From positions 62,001-126,000 of the forward strand of contig CAZDCD010000009.1 of assembly GCA_964503885.1 (NCBI GenBank): a DNA stretch of 64,000 bases, written 5' to 3'. The position numbers and the translations under genes are program-made. This stretch comes from CAZDCD01 sp964503885. GTDB lineage: Bacteria; Bacteroidota; Bacteroidia; Bacteroidales; UBA10428. Below the pieces are notes generated by a model that was given only the letters and a program-made list of their open reading frames with translations, ran no database searches and had not been told where the DNA came from. Of this stretch, positions 25,869 to 34,879 are shown in pieces. Position 1 is the first letter of the stretch. Every line of letters begins with the position of its first letter.

Positions 25869-26888
25869 TTACTTCAGAATCAGCTCTGAAGAATAGGTCG
25901 TTCCTCCTGCAATAACTTTGAGAAGGTATGCTCCTGAGGTAAGTCCTATCGCTGTGGGCACTACATAAATGGAATGAAATCCTGAAATCATGTCAGGATG
26001 GCTGATTGAAGCTGCTTTCTTGCCTGACATATCATAGATATCAATCACCACGGTCTCCTCTGATTCAAGGGTGAATTGAATGGAAAAGCAGTTACCGGCA
26101 GGATTTGGAAACAGCGTGAAAAATGACGGCGAAGTCACCTGATCGGCGATTTGCTCAGGTGCCAGGCCAAATACAGTATTATATGCAGCCTGCGTGGATA
26201 TCGTGGTTCCCGTCCTGATTTCGGTTAACACCAGAAGCGGATACCTGTTTGATTCGGCATACCAGCGATAGGTCACAATACTTGTTTCCGCTGATTTTGA
26301 ATCGGAATCATACGAATATGATTTTTCGGTCTTTACACGCAGCACACGTTCCGCCTTATGATTTCCCGGCAATACCAATGAACCATACCCGTCTGCCGTA
26401 ACAGTATAGCCTCCATGCAGCGGCCGGGAAACGGAATTTACCGTTTCGGTGCCTGAGAATTCTCCGGAAAACTTATCGCCATAGGTAAACGGAAACTCCA
26501 GTTTAATAAAAGGTTTATCATAGTGAACAATGATCGTATTATTGCCGCCTGTGTAACCAAGCTGCTCCATCCTGTCACCGGTGATCCGGAAATAAAAATG
26601 CCCGTCAAATTCCTGAAGCTCGGAGTTTGCCTCCGGAAACAATTGTGCATTTGCAGTCTGATATGCACTTTTTACATAACCAGTAAAATCGTTCAGAGAT
26701 TCTAGACCAGTGAAATCCCATAATACATTTTCTCCTCCGTTTCCGGGACTTGCATATTTGCAAAAGATCATCTCATTATTCGATTCATTCCTGATCGCAT
26801 GTGTTTCACTGGTAAGAATTACCGGCTTTTGAGCCATTATCAGCAAACCCTGAATCACACATAAACTTGTAGCAATAAATCTTTTCAT
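25869..26888 (-). CDS. Secreted protein with type IX secretion C-terminal sorting domain
   Basis: A signal peptide (FIATSLCVIQGLLIMA, cleavage near AQK) starts this 339-residue protein. Its last 75 residues form a type A T9SS sorting domain: FTLFPNPAGNCFSIQF, VVIDIYDMSGKKA, then GFHSIYVVPTAIGLTSGAYLLKV and an ending in SELILK. Cargo with such domains crosses the outer membrane by the type IX system and is either released or anchored to A-LPS. The middle part is beta-rich with no enzyme motif I recognise. The promoter TACCTTTG lies 28 bases upstream. The presence of T9SS cargo fits the PorE-like gene at 32569. Confidence 0.88.
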   Translation of the reverse strand: MKRFIATSLCVIQGLLIMAQKPVILTSETHAIRNESNNEMIFCKYASPGNGGENVLWDFTGLESLNDFTGYVKSAYQTANAQLFPEANSELQEFDGHFYFRITGDRMEQLGYTGGNNTIIVHYDKPFIKLEFPFTYGDKFSGEFSGTETVNSVSRPLHGGYTVTADGYGSLVLPGNHKAERVLRVKTEKSYSYDSDSKSAETSIVTYRWYAESNRYPLLVLTEIRTGTTISTQAAYNTVFGLAPEQIADQVTSPSFFTLFPNPAGNCFSIQFTLESEETVVIDIYDMSGKKAASISHPDMISGFHSIYVVPTAIGLTSGAYLLKVIAGGTTYSSELILK

Positions 26889-26916
26889 GGGTATGTTGTT
26901 TTGGTTACAATCATAT

Positions 26917-26924
26917 CAAAGGTA
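26917..26924 (-). promoter_or_regulatory. Bacteroidota -7 element TACCTTTG for the T9SS cargo gene
   Basis: Minus-strand TACCTTTG fits TAnnTTTG, 28 bases before ATG 26888. A TTG lies 14 bases upstream of it, short of the usual 19-base spacing. Confidence 0.5.
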
Positions 26925-26967
26925 TTAAATCCTGCCGACAATTTAGCCCTTGAACAGTAAGGAAATA

Positions 26968-27390
26968 TTACAGGCCGTTGGTATTCGTGCCGATAAACCC
27001 GGCAAAGATGTCCAGTGCCCTGCTGTGGTTGAAGGCCAGGGTCTTTGTTTGTGCATCGGCAATGGTAAACCATGCTGTTTCAGTTACTTCGGCAGGTTCG
27101 GGATCAAGTTCGCCTGACGCAGATCCATAAAACATCAGTACGATATTGTGAACCTTTATTTCAGGGAATATTTCATCCATATAGGTAAGAAAACTGGGGT
27201 GAAAATCGAGGTTTGTTTCTTCTTTTACTTCCCTGATGATGGCGGTTTCAGCTTTCTCAAAATGTTCGATATGTCCCCCCGGGAGGCACCACGAGCCTTT
27301 AAAAGGTTCTACATTTCTGCGTGTGAGAAGGATTTCAATTCCTTTGTTGTTTTTGCGGAATATAATTGCTCCGGCTGTTGGACTGGGCAT
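26968..27390 (-). CDS. NUDIX hydrolase
   Basis: The 140-residue protein shows a complete Nudix box, G-x5-E-x7-REVKEET-x-L (GGHIEHFEKAETAIIREVKEETNL), which binds the metal and hydrolyses a nucleoside diphosphate linked to another moiety. The N-terminal PTAGAIIFRKNNKGIEILLTRR strand pair and the GSWCLPGGHIE turn suggest the MutT/ADP-ribose group; the exact substrate cannot be assigned. ATG 27390 is the start: the upstream in-frame TTG at 27405 falls inside the -7 promoter element. The gene diverges from the DUF3109 gene. Confidence 0.9.
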   Translation of the reverse strand: MPSPTAGAIIFRKNNKGIEILLTRRNVEPFKGSWCLPGGHIEHFEKAETAIIREVKEETNLDFHPSFLTYMDEIFPEIKVHNIVLMFYGSASGELDPEPAEVTETAWFTIADAQTKTLAFNHSRALDIFAGFIGTNTNGL

Positions 27391-27402
27391 AACCGTTTTT
27401 AA

Positions 27403-27410
27403 CAAAAATA
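27403..27410 (-). promoter_or_regulatory. Bacteroidota -7 element TATTTTTG directly before the NUDIX gene
   Basis: Minus-strand TATTTTTG ends 12 bases before ATG 27390, so a transcript starting at the usual distance would have a leader of only a few bases. No -33 match. Confidence 0.5.
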
Positions 27411-27553
27411 GACTAAAAAGAGGAAAACTATACGAAATACATCTGAATTACCGCGGATTCAGAAACTCTTCAGTGAAAATAACGCATGCTGCCGGGGTGT
27501 GGACTAAGATTTCACGAATAATCACGTTATCTTCGTAGGGTAAATTTATTCTA

Positions 27554-28150
27554 ATGCTGAAAATTGATGATACACTCGTGAGCCTGGATGTGGTGGATGC
27601 CAATTTCACCTGCGATCTTGAAAAATGTAAAGGTGCTTGTTGTGTCCAGGGTGATTCGGGTGCCCCGTTACTGGAAGAAGAAGTAACCATTCTTGAAAAA
27701 GTAGTCCCGGATATATATGATTACCTGCAGCCTGAAGGTGTAGAAACGTTGAAAGCGAATGGAGTATTTACAATTGACAGGGACGACGAACTCGTTACTC
27801 CCCTGATCGATGGTAAAGAATGTGCATATACGGTATTCGATGAACGCGGTATCGCCAGATGCGGAATCGAAAAAGCTTACTTCGACGGAAAAACCACGTT
27901 CAGAAAGCCTGTATCATGCCATCTGTATCCGGTAAGAATTAAGCGATACCACGATTATTATGCCGTCAATTACGACCGGTGGGGCATTTGCTCGCCTGCA
28001 ATCGACAAAGGCAACAGGGAGAAAACTCCGGTGTTCAGATTTGTGGACCAGGCTTTAAAACGCAGCTTTGGTAACGATTGGTACAAGCACCTTACCAGGG
28101 CAGCTAAAGCTTACCATCAGGAAAAAAACAAGCATGCCGAAAGTGACTGA
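27554..28150 (+). CDS. DUF3109 family cysteine-cluster protein
   Basis: This 198-residue protein matches DUF3109: it begins MLKIDDTLVSLDVVDANFTCDL, then a Cys cluster (CDLEKCKGACC), and carries further cysteines in KECAYTVF, ARCGIEKAY, SCHLYPVRI and RWGICSPA. The spaced cysteines resemble the metal-binding YkgJ-type zinc/iron cluster, so the protein probably binds Zn or an Fe-S cluster. No enzymatic role is established. It is found widely in Bacteroidota. It is monocistronic, followed by a 461-base intergenic stretch. Confidence 0.86.
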   Translation: MLKIDDTLVSLDVVDANFTCDLEKCKGACCVQGDSGAPLLEEEVTILEKVVPDIYDYLQPEGVETLKANGVFTIDRDDELVTPLIDGKECAYTVFDERGIARCGIEKAYFDGKTTFRKPVSCHLYPVRIKRYHDYYAVNYDRWGICSPAIDKGNREKTPVFRFVDQALKRSFGNDWYKHLTRAAKAYHQEKNKHAESD

Positions 28151-28611
28151 TGGCATTCACGGCTTCTGATAATTTATGAATTACCGGGATACCTTTAGAC
28201 AACCTGCTTGTTCCGCAATATGTTTTACACCTCCCGGCATAAGGATTCCGACAAAAAGTAACACGGGAATTTCAATTTGTGTATTTTTCCTGTAAATTAT
28301 TAACAGATTGTAAGCTAAAATCATATTCTTAAGTTATGCTATAATCAGGCTTATCTGGTTGTATATTTAAATATTTATCTGTTATTCTGTATTTTATATA
28401 AATGTTAGCTGCGTTATCTTAAAATATTCAAGTACTTAAATAATTCAATGTTTCCCGGTATTAGTTATGATTTTAAATTATTACCCCATTTATTTTTAAT
28501 CTTTCTAAACAATATATACGCTTTTTACAATTTTATATTATCTATTTAAAGGGTATTTCAAATATTTCTTTATATTTGCATGAAATATTAACAATTTATA
28601 ACATATTGTAC
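28151..28611 (+). other. AT-rich intergenic region upstream of glnN
   Basis: These 461 bases hold no credible gene, tRNA or repeat. Composition becomes strongly AT-rich after 28260, with many short A/T palindromes. The only clear signal is a -7 element at 28571-28578. The length suggests regulatory sites for nitrogen control of glnN, but I cannot define any from sequence alone. Confidence 0.6.
28571..28578 (+). promoter_or_regulatory. Bacteroidota -7 element TATATTTG for glnN
   Basis: TATATTTG fits TAnnTTTG and ends 33 bases before ATG 28612. The -33 region is AT-rich without a clear TTTG, which would suit an activator-dependent promoter. Confidence 0.5.
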
Positions 28612-30801
28612 ATGGCAGTTATCAGATTTAATGCACTTCAGGAAGTATTCGGACGAAAACCCGTGCATGTTGAGCCTCCGAGTCATCTCACTTCGGTGTA
28701 TTTCGGTATCAATGTATTTGATAGACTTAAAATGGAAAAATACTTAACCGGTGAAGCATTTGAGCAGGTAATGGAAGCGGTCGAAAAAGGAACCCGAATC
28801 GACCGTAAAATAGCCGACCAGGTCGCCTCCGGCATGAAAACATGGGCACTGGAAATGGGAGCTACGCATTATACACACTGGTTTCAACCTCTCACAGAAG
28901 GAACGGCTGAAAAACACGATGCTTTCATCGAAACCACCTCAAACGGAAGTGTGATTGAAAACTTTTCCGGTAAACTGCTTATTCAGCAGGAACCTGATGC
29001 ATCAAGCTTCCCCAGTGGCGGTATTCGCAACACTTTTGAGGCAAGGGGTTACACTGCCTGGGATCCTTCTTCCCCGGCGTTTATTGTTGGCAAAACACTC
29101 AGTATCCCTACAATTTTCGTTTCCTATACCGGTGAAGCCCTCGACCACAAAACACCTTTACTGAAAGCACTGAATGCCATCGATAAAGCAGCAGTTGATG
29201 TTTGCCAGTATTTTGATAAAGATGTGAATAAGGTGATCTCGACCCTTGGCTGGGAACAGGAATATTTTCTGGTGGACGAAGCTCTTTATAATGCACGTCC
29301 GGACCTCACGCTAACTGAGCGGACACTTATGGGACATGCATCGTCGAAAGACCAGCAGCTTGAGGACCACTATTTCAGTTCGATACCTGAACGTGTTTCT
29401 GAATTTATGCGTGGACTTGAGATCGAATGTTACAAGCTGGGTATTCCCGTGAAAACAAAGCACAACGAGGTTGCGCCCAACCAGTATGAATGTGCCCCGA
29501 TATTTGAAGAATGCAATCTTGCTGTCGATCATAATATACTGCTTATGGATATTATGAAAAGGGTTGCCCGCCATCATAATTTCAGGATCCTGCACCATGA
29601 AAAGCCTTTCAAAGATATCAACGGTTCAGGAAAGCATAACAACTGGTCGCTGATGACGAATACAGGGGTTAATCTTCTGGCCCCGGGAAAAAATCCGAAG
29701 ACAAACCTGCAGTTCCTCACATTTATCATCAATACCATCAAATCAGTGCACAAGCACTCCGATCTGCTCAAAGCAAGCATCGCTTCTGCCGGAAATGCAC
29801 ATCGTCTCGGGGCTAATGAAGCGCCTCCCGCAATCATTTCGGTATTTATCGGAAGTCAGCTTTCCAAAACACTGGATCAGCTCGAAAAAATGGTTTCGAG
29901 CAAAAAGATGACGCCGGATGAAAAAACAGAGCTCAAACTGAATGTCATCAAAGTTCCAAAAATACTGTTAGACAATACCGACAGGAACCGTACATCTCCA
30001 TTTGCATTTACAGGAAACAAATTTGAGTTCAGGGCTGTGGGATCCTCGGCCAATTGTTCCTCGGCCATGACCGTGCTGAATACAGCCGTTGCCGAACAGC
30101 TTATTGAATTTAAGAAGGAGGCTGATAAGCTCATCGATAAAGGCATTAAAAAAGATGAAGCCATTTTCCAGGTATTGCGAAAATACATCAGCGAATCGAA
30201 GTCGATTCGTTTTGAAGGGAACAACTATAGCGACGACTGGAAAAAAGAAGCGAAAAAGCGGGGACTTAACGATGAAGGTAATGTACCGATCATTTATGAT
30301 TCTTACCTTACGGACAAGTCGGTAAAGTTGTTTGAAAACCTGGGTATTCATACAAAACGCGAACTGACCGCCAGGAATCATGTGAGGCTGGATACATATA
30401 CAAAAAAGGTGCAGATTGAATCAAGGGTGCTGGGTGACCTGGCCATCAATCACATCGTGCCGACGGCTGTTAAATACCAGACCATGCTCATTGAAAATGT
30501 GAAGGGCCTGAAAGACCTGTTCGGAAACGATGAGTTCAAAGACCTGGCTTCAGGAAGACTCGAACTGATCAAAACCATTGGTGATCAGATCAGCAGTATT
30601 AAAAGTAAGGTAAACGATATGATTGAAACGCGGAAAGTCTGCAATAAGATCGATGATGAACGTGAAAAAGCAATCGCCTACTCAAAAAAGGTATTCCCAT
30701 ACCTTGATGACATCAGGTACCACATCGATAAGCTGGAACTCGTTGTGGATGATGAAATTTGGCCGTTACCGAAATACCGTGAATTGCTCTTTGCAAGATA
30801 A
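28612..30801 (+). CDS. glnN: Glutamine synthetase type III (GlnN)
   Basis: GSIII makes glutamine from glutamate, ammonia and ATP as a large-subunit dodecamer, and is typical of Bacteroides and cyanobacteria. The start MAVIRFNALQEVFGRKPV and length of 729 residues match the family. Seen motifs include KTWALEMGATHYTHWFQPLT, the substrate-binding GWEQEYFLVDE, NEVAPNQYECAPIFEE, HHEKPFKDINGSGKHNNWS and the ATP-site NRTSPFAFTGNKFEFRAVG. An in-frame TTG at 28576 lies inside the promoter and is rejected. It is followed by a type I enzyme gene 48 bases downstream. Confidence 0.96.
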   Translation: MAVIRFNALQEVFGRKPVHVEPPSHLTSVYFGINVFDRLKMEKYLTGEAFEQVMEAVEKGTRIDRKIADQVASGMKTWALEMGATHYTHWFQPLTEGTAEKHDAFIETTSNGSVIENFSGKLLIQQEPDASSFPSGGIRNTFEARGYTAWDPSSPAFIVGKTLSIPTIFVSYTGEALDHKTPLLKALNAIDKAAVDVCQYFDKDVNKVISTLGWEQEYFLVDEALYNARPDLTLTERTLMGHASSKDQQLEDHYFSSIPERVSEFMRGLEIECYKLGIPVKTKHNEVAPNQYECAPIFEECNLAVDHNILLMDIMKRVARHHNFRILHHEKPFKDINGSGKHNNWSLMTNTGVNLLAPGKNPKTNLQFLTFIINTIKSVHKHSDLLKASIASAGNAHRLGANEAPPAIISVFIGSQLSKTLDQLEKMVSSKKMTPDEKTELKLNVIKVPKILLDNTDRNRTSPFAFTGNKFEFRAVGSSANCSSAMTVLNTAVAEQLIEFKKEADKLIDKGIKKDEAIFQVLRKYISESKSIRFEGNNYSDDWKKEAKKRGLNDEGNVPIIYDSYLTDKSVKLFENLGIHTKRELTARNHVRLDTYTKKVQIESRVLGDLAINHIVPTAVKYQTMLIENVKGLKDLFGNDEFKDLASGRLELIKTIGDQISSIKSKVNDMIETRKVCNKIDDEREKAIAYSKKVFPYLDDIRYHIDKLELVVDDEIWPLPKYRELLFAR

Positions 30802-30849
30802 ATAATTAACTATTAAGTATCAATTTATTACTAATTAAAATTTAAGCGT

Positions 30850-32262
30850 ATGACACCAAAAGAATTTTTTGATTTTGCCAAGAAGCACAGTGCTAAAATG
30901 GTCGATCTTAAATTTGTCGACTTGCTTGGTACATGGCAACATTGTTCTTATCCGATCGATATCTGGGATGAAAGTATCTTTACAGACGGTCTCGGATTTG
31001 ACGGTTCATCAATAAGAGGCTGGCAGGGTATACATCAGAGCGATATGATCGCCATACCGCAGCCCGATACAACCCAGATCGATCCGTTCTTCAAGGAACC
31101 GACAGTAAGCATAATTGCCGATATTTTCGACCCGGTAACAAAAGAACCCTATTCGCGTGATCCACGGTATATTGCCAGAAAATCAACAGATTATCTTAAG
31201 AGCACGGGGATTGCTGATACAGCCTATATCGGACCCGAGCCCGAATTTTTCATATTCGACGAGATCAGGTTCGACCAGACACAGAACATGGGCTTTTACC
31301 AGATCGATTCGGTGGAGGGTGCATGGAATACAAACCGGATCGAAGAACCAAACCTGGGATACAAACCAAGTTATAAGGGCGGATATTTTCCGGTAAGTCC
31401 TACGGATACCTATCACGATCTGCGCAGTGAAATGGTTACAGAAATGCAGAAGATCGGCATTGTTGTTGAAGCCCATCACCACGAAGTGGCAACCGGCGGA
31501 CAGTGTGAAATCGACATGAAATTCTCAGAGTTGCTGAATATGGCCGATCAGTTCATGTGGTATAAGTATATCATCAAAAACGTAGCCAAACGGTACGAAA
31601 AAACGGTAACATTCATGCCAAAGCCCATTTTTATGGATAACGGCAGTGGAATGCACAGCCATTTCTCATTATGGAAAGGCGGAAAACCATTGTTTGCAGG
31701 CGATAAATATGCCGGATTTTCACAGGAAGGATTATGGGGCATTGGCGGAATTCTGAAACATGCTGCAGCATTGCTCGCATTTGCTGCGCCAACTACAAAT
31801 TCCTACCGCCGTCTGGTACCTGGTTATGAAGCTCCTGTAAATCTTGTATATTCAGCCCGGAACCGCTCCGCAGCCATACGTATCCCTATGTACAGTGAAA
31901 ACCCGAAAACCAAGAGGTTTGAATTCCGCTGTCCGGATCCGACTGCCAATGGTTACCTGTTATGGAGCGCAATGCTGATGGCTGTTCTGGATGGTATACA
32001 AAATAAGATCGATCCGGGTAAACCTATGGATGCCAATATCTATAAATTGTCGGCGGCTGAAATGGCTACCATCAAATCGGTGCCTGGCTCTCTTGAAAAA
32101 TCCCTGAAAGCTCTCGAAACCGATAATGAATTTCTTCTCAAGGGAAATGTATTTACCAGGGACCTGATCGATACGTACATAGAATACAAGCACGAATTCG
32201 AGATCAGTGAGCTTGCACTACGGCCTCATCCCTATGAATTTGCACTGTATTACGATAACTAG
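30850..32262 (+). CDS. glnA: Glutamine synthetase type I
   Basis: A 470-residue type I enzyme, about the E. coli GlnA length. It has the beta-grasp start (VDLKFVDLLGTWQH), the LGFDGSSIRGW loop, the EPEFFIFDE metal-site strand, HHHEVATGGQCEIDMKF, SGMHSHFSLWKGGKPLFAG and the NRSAAIRIP substrate loop. The region equivalent to the adenylylation loop reads MDANIYKLSAAEM, with a tyrosine at about the E. coli Tyr397 position, so covalent control is possible but no adenylyltransferase is in the window. It sits behind glnN with no obvious promoter of its own, and ahead of a terminator. Confidence 0.95.
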   Translation: MTPKEFFDFAKKHSAKMVDLKFVDLLGTWQHCSYPIDIWDESIFTDGLGFDGSSIRGWQGIHQSDMIAIPQPDTTQIDPFFKEPTVSIIADIFDPVTKEPYSRDPRYIARKSTDYLKSTGIADTAYIGPEPEFFIFDEIRFDQTQNMGFYQIDSVEGAWNTNRIEEPNLGYKPSYKGGYFPVSPTDTYHDLRSEMVTEMQKIGIVVEAHHHEVATGGQCEIDMKFSELLNMADQFMWYKYIIKNVAKRYEKTVTFMPKPIFMDNGSGMHSHFSLWKGGKPLFAGDKYAGFSQEGLWGIGGILKHAAALLAFAAPTTNSYRRLVPGYEAPVNLVYSARNRSAAIRIPMYSENPKTKRFEFRCPDPTANGYLLWSAMLMAVLDGIQNKIDPGKPMDANIYKLSAAEMATIKSVPGSLEKSLKALETDNEFLLKGNVFTRDLIDTYIEYKHEFEISELALRPHPYEFALYYDN

Positions 32263-32568
32263 AATTCTGAGTTGAATTACATATAGTTTGAAAACCAATG
32301 AAAAAAGCCGGCTTTTGCCGGTTTTTTTATTGCTTTCTGCATAAAGCATTTGTTAATAATCCTGTTGTTGATTTGATAACATTCTGTTATTTTTAACCTA
32401 ATTTTGTTTGGTAAAGCCATAAATGTGGAAAGGCATTTTGTTAACATCTTGATATAAAGTCAGATGTTTAACAAACAATTGACAAGCGAAATAACCAGGT
32501 TTGGAAATAAAATGCACATTTTATTCGTTATGGATTATGCAGGATAAACATAACAAAATAATTTCACC
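32263..32568 (+). other. Intergenic region between glnA and the PorE-like gene
   Basis: These 306 bases hold the glnA terminator (32301-32328) and then AT-rich sequence with no gene. I found no exact TAnnTTTG element for the downstream gene, so its promoter is not identified. Confidence 0.6.
32301..32328 (+). terminator. Rho-independent terminator after glnA
   Basis: A CCGGC/GCCGG stem (32308-32312 with 32317-32321) around a TTTT loop, extended outward by A-T pairs, is followed by seven T residues. It lies about 40 bases after the glnA stop. Confidence 0.88.
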
Positions 32569-34563
32569 ATGAAAAGTTTAGTTATTGCAGCCTTTGTATT
32601 TGCCTGTTCATGCCTGACCACAGATATCTGTGCACAGTCGAAAAAATCGGCCAAAGCATATGAAACTTATGATGCAGGTGAATACTACAGGGCAATCGAT
32701 GAATTTAAAGAAGCCTACCAGAAAACCACCGATAAGAAAGAAAAACTGAATATTGCATTCTTCATTGCGGAATGTTTTCGCAAAACCGATAATCCGGCGC
32801 AATCCGAGATGTGGTACCGGAAAGTTCTGGAAAAAAATTATGAAAATCCGTTAGCCATTCTCTATTATGCTGATGCATTAAAAATGAATCAGAAATACGA
32901 GGAAGCCAAAGTTCAGTACCAGGCTTACAAGGAGCTGATTCCTGGTGACCCCAGGGGAAATAATGGTATTCTCTCCTGTGATCTGGCCCTTGAATGGATG
33001 GAATATCCCACAGGTTATGAAGTTGAAGAGATGAAATTCTTTAACTCAAAATACAGCGATTTCAGCCCGACTTTCGGCAGCGAAGATTACCGTACAGTGT
33101 ATTTCACTTCTTCACGCGATGAAACCATGGGAAAAGCCGAACACGGCGGTACAGGACAAAGTTTCTCGGATATTTTCGTTTCAACCATGGACCGTAAAGG
33201 CAAGTGGAGCGTGCCGGTTCCCCTTGAAGAACCGGTGAATACTGAAGCTGAAGAAGGAACTGCTGATGTAACCCTTGATTACAATACCATGTATTTTACC
33301 AGGTGTGACGTGAGCAAACGAAAAGCTATGGGATGCGAGATATATGTTGCCACAAGGAATGGGGAAAAATGGGGAAAAGTTGAATCACTTCAACTTAAAT
33401 CAGACAGTATTGTGGTAGCCCATCCTGCAATATCACCCGACCAGCTGACCCTGTATTTCGTTTCCGATATGAATGGCAGCATCCAAAACGAAGAAGGCAG
33501 GAACAGCAAGGATCTGTGGAAGGTTACCAGAAGCGACAGATCATCGGATTGGGGTGAGCCTGTGAATCTGGGTCCTACGATAAATACACCGGGCGATGAG
33601 CTGTTTCCTTATGTTCACGCCGACGGAACACTGTATTTTTCTTCCGACGGACAAATTGGGATGGGAGGCCTGGATATTTTCAAAGCAAAGATGAACGAAT
33701 CAGGCAAATGGGACGTTCAAAACCTGCGATACCCTATTAACTCCTCTTCAGATGATTTCGGTATTGTTTTTGAAAAAGAACGGGAAAGCGGTTATTTTAG
33801 TTCCAGCAGAAAAGGAAGGGGTAACGATGATATCTATTCTTTTCTTCTTCCGCCTCTTAAATTCTCAATCCTGGGAATTGTAAAAAATGCCAAAACCGAT
33901 GAAATCATTCCCGAAGCAACGGTTAAATCAATCAGCAGCGATGGAATAACCATTGAAGCCACAACCTTGAAAGACGGCTCGTTTAAGTTTCTTCTGAAGC
34001 CCGGTACCGATTATGTATTCATTGCATCAAAAGATGAAAAATTCTTGAAAGGAAAAGAACGGGAAACTACCAAAGGATTGGCAAAGAGCACGGAATTAAA
34101 GACAGAAATCTATCTCACTCCTATTGATCAGCCGATAGAAGTTGAAAATATATTCTTCGATCTCGATAAGTGGGATCTCAGGCCAGAATCACTGGTATCA
34201 CTCGATAACCTGGTTGAAACACTAAAGGAAAACAGCAACATCACTATCGAGCTGGGTTCTCATACCGACTCCAGGGCCACCGATGAATACAATATGGAGC
34301 TTTCAAGAAAAAGAGCCCAGTCGGTGGTAAATTACCTGATTGAAAAAGGAATAGACAGGAATCGTCTGGTGGCTAAAGGTTACGGAGAATCTGTGCCCAA
34401 AGTGGTTGACACAAAAGATAACGAACTTTACCCGTTTTTACCGGTCGGTACAAAACTTACCGATAGTTATATCAACAGTCTGCCTGATGACGATCAGAAA
34501 GAAATGGCACATTTCCTGAACAGAAGAACAGAATTTAAAGTTTTGAGAACAGATTATCAATAA
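32569..34563 (+). CDS. PorE-like OmpA-family protein (TPR, beta-propeller, CRD, OmpA)
   Basis: The 664-residue exported protein has a signal peptide (hydrophobic to about residue 20, then ICAQSKK). TPR repeats follow at about 27-125 (YRAIDEFKEAY, AILYYADALKMNQKYEEAKVQY). A PD40/WD40-like beta-propeller spans about 155-420 with repeated SPTF...YFTSSR and YFSSDG blades. A carboxypeptidase-regulatory-like domain follows at about 430-515, and the C-terminal OmpA peptidoglycan-binding domain has NIFFDLDKWDLRPES and GSHTDSRATDEYNMELSRKRA. This is the domain order of PorE, a periplasmic type IX secretion component; related non-T9SS proteins share it, so the role is provisional. No Por genes are adjacent. 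Confidence 0.82.
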   Translation: MKSLVIAAFVFACSCLTTDICAQSKKSAKAYETYDAGEYYRAIDEFKEAYQKTTDKKEKLNIAFFIAECFRKTDNPAQSEMWYRKVLEKNYENPLAILYYADALKMNQKYEEAKVQYQAYKELIPGDPRGNNGILSCDLALEWMEYPTGYEVEEMKFFNSKYSDFSPTFGSEDYRTVYFTSSRDETMGKAEHGGTGQSFSDIFVSTMDRKGKWSVPVPLEEPVNTEAEEGTADVTLDYNTMYFTRCDVSKRKAMGCEIYVATRNGEKWGKVESLQLKSDSIVVAHPAISPDQLTLYFVSDMNGSIQNEEGRNSKDLWKVTRSDRSSDWGEPVNLGPTINTPGDELFPYVHADGTLYFSSDGQIGMGGLDIFKAKMNESGKWDVQNLRYPINSSSDDFGIVFEKERESGYFSSSRKGRGNDDIYSFLLPPLKFSILGIVKNAKTDEIIPEATVKSISSDGITIEATTLKDGSFKFLLKPGTDYVFIASKDEKFLKGKERETTKGLAKSTELKTEIYLTPIDQPIEVENIFFDLDKWDLRPESLVSLDNLVETLKENSNITIELGSHTDSRATDEYNMELSRKRAQSVVNYLIEKGIDRNRLVAKGYGESVPKVVDTKDNELYPFLPVGTKLTDSYINSLPDDDQKEMAHFLNRRTEFKVLRTDYQ

Positions 34564-34606
34564 GTCGGATTCATTCATTAATTTATTCAAATCGTCATTG
34601 CCGGTA

Positions 34607-34879
34607 ATGAAATGCAGACCAGGCTGCGGTGCCTGTTGTATCGTCCCTTCTATTTCCTCACCGATACCCGGTATGCCGGAAGGTAAACCGGCCGGCGTGA
34701 GGTGTATTCATCTGACAAAAGACCTGAAATGCGCACTTTTCGGAATGCCGGAAAGGCCTGATGTGTGCATAAGATTTAAGGCAGAAAAGCTTGTATGCGG
34801 GAATTCACAAACCGGGGCTGTAAAAAAGCTCGCCAGCCTTGAAGGTATTTCCTTTGAGAAGCTGCTCCTGAATCTTTAA
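34607..34879 (+). CDS. YkgJ-family cysteine-cluster protein
   Basis: A 90-residue protein with the zinc/iron-chelating YkgJ pattern: CRPGCGACC at the N-terminus, then RCIHLTKDLKCALFG, RPDVCIRF and LVCG. The conserved cysteines suggest binding of Zn or Fe, perhaps an Fe-S cluster; the function is unknown. ATG 34607 puts the cluster at the N-terminus as in the family; an in-frame TTG at 34598 would add three residues. It overlaps the stop of the convergent lipoprotein gene by 4 bases. Confidence 0.84.
   Translation: MKCRPGCGACCIVPSISSPIPGMPEGKPAGVRCIHLTKDLKCALFGMPERPDVCIRFKAEKLVCGNSQTGAVKKLASLEGISFEKLLLNL

Noticed and set aside
25841..25882. Inverted repeat TGATTCTG ... CAGAATCA between the glycosyltransferase and T9SS genes
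   Set aside because: Eight-base stem with a 26-base loop and no T-run; too weak to call a bidirectional terminator.
28576..28611. TTG start giving GlnN a 12-residue extension
   Set aside because: The TTG lies within the -7 promoter element, and GSIII proteins start at the downstream ATG.
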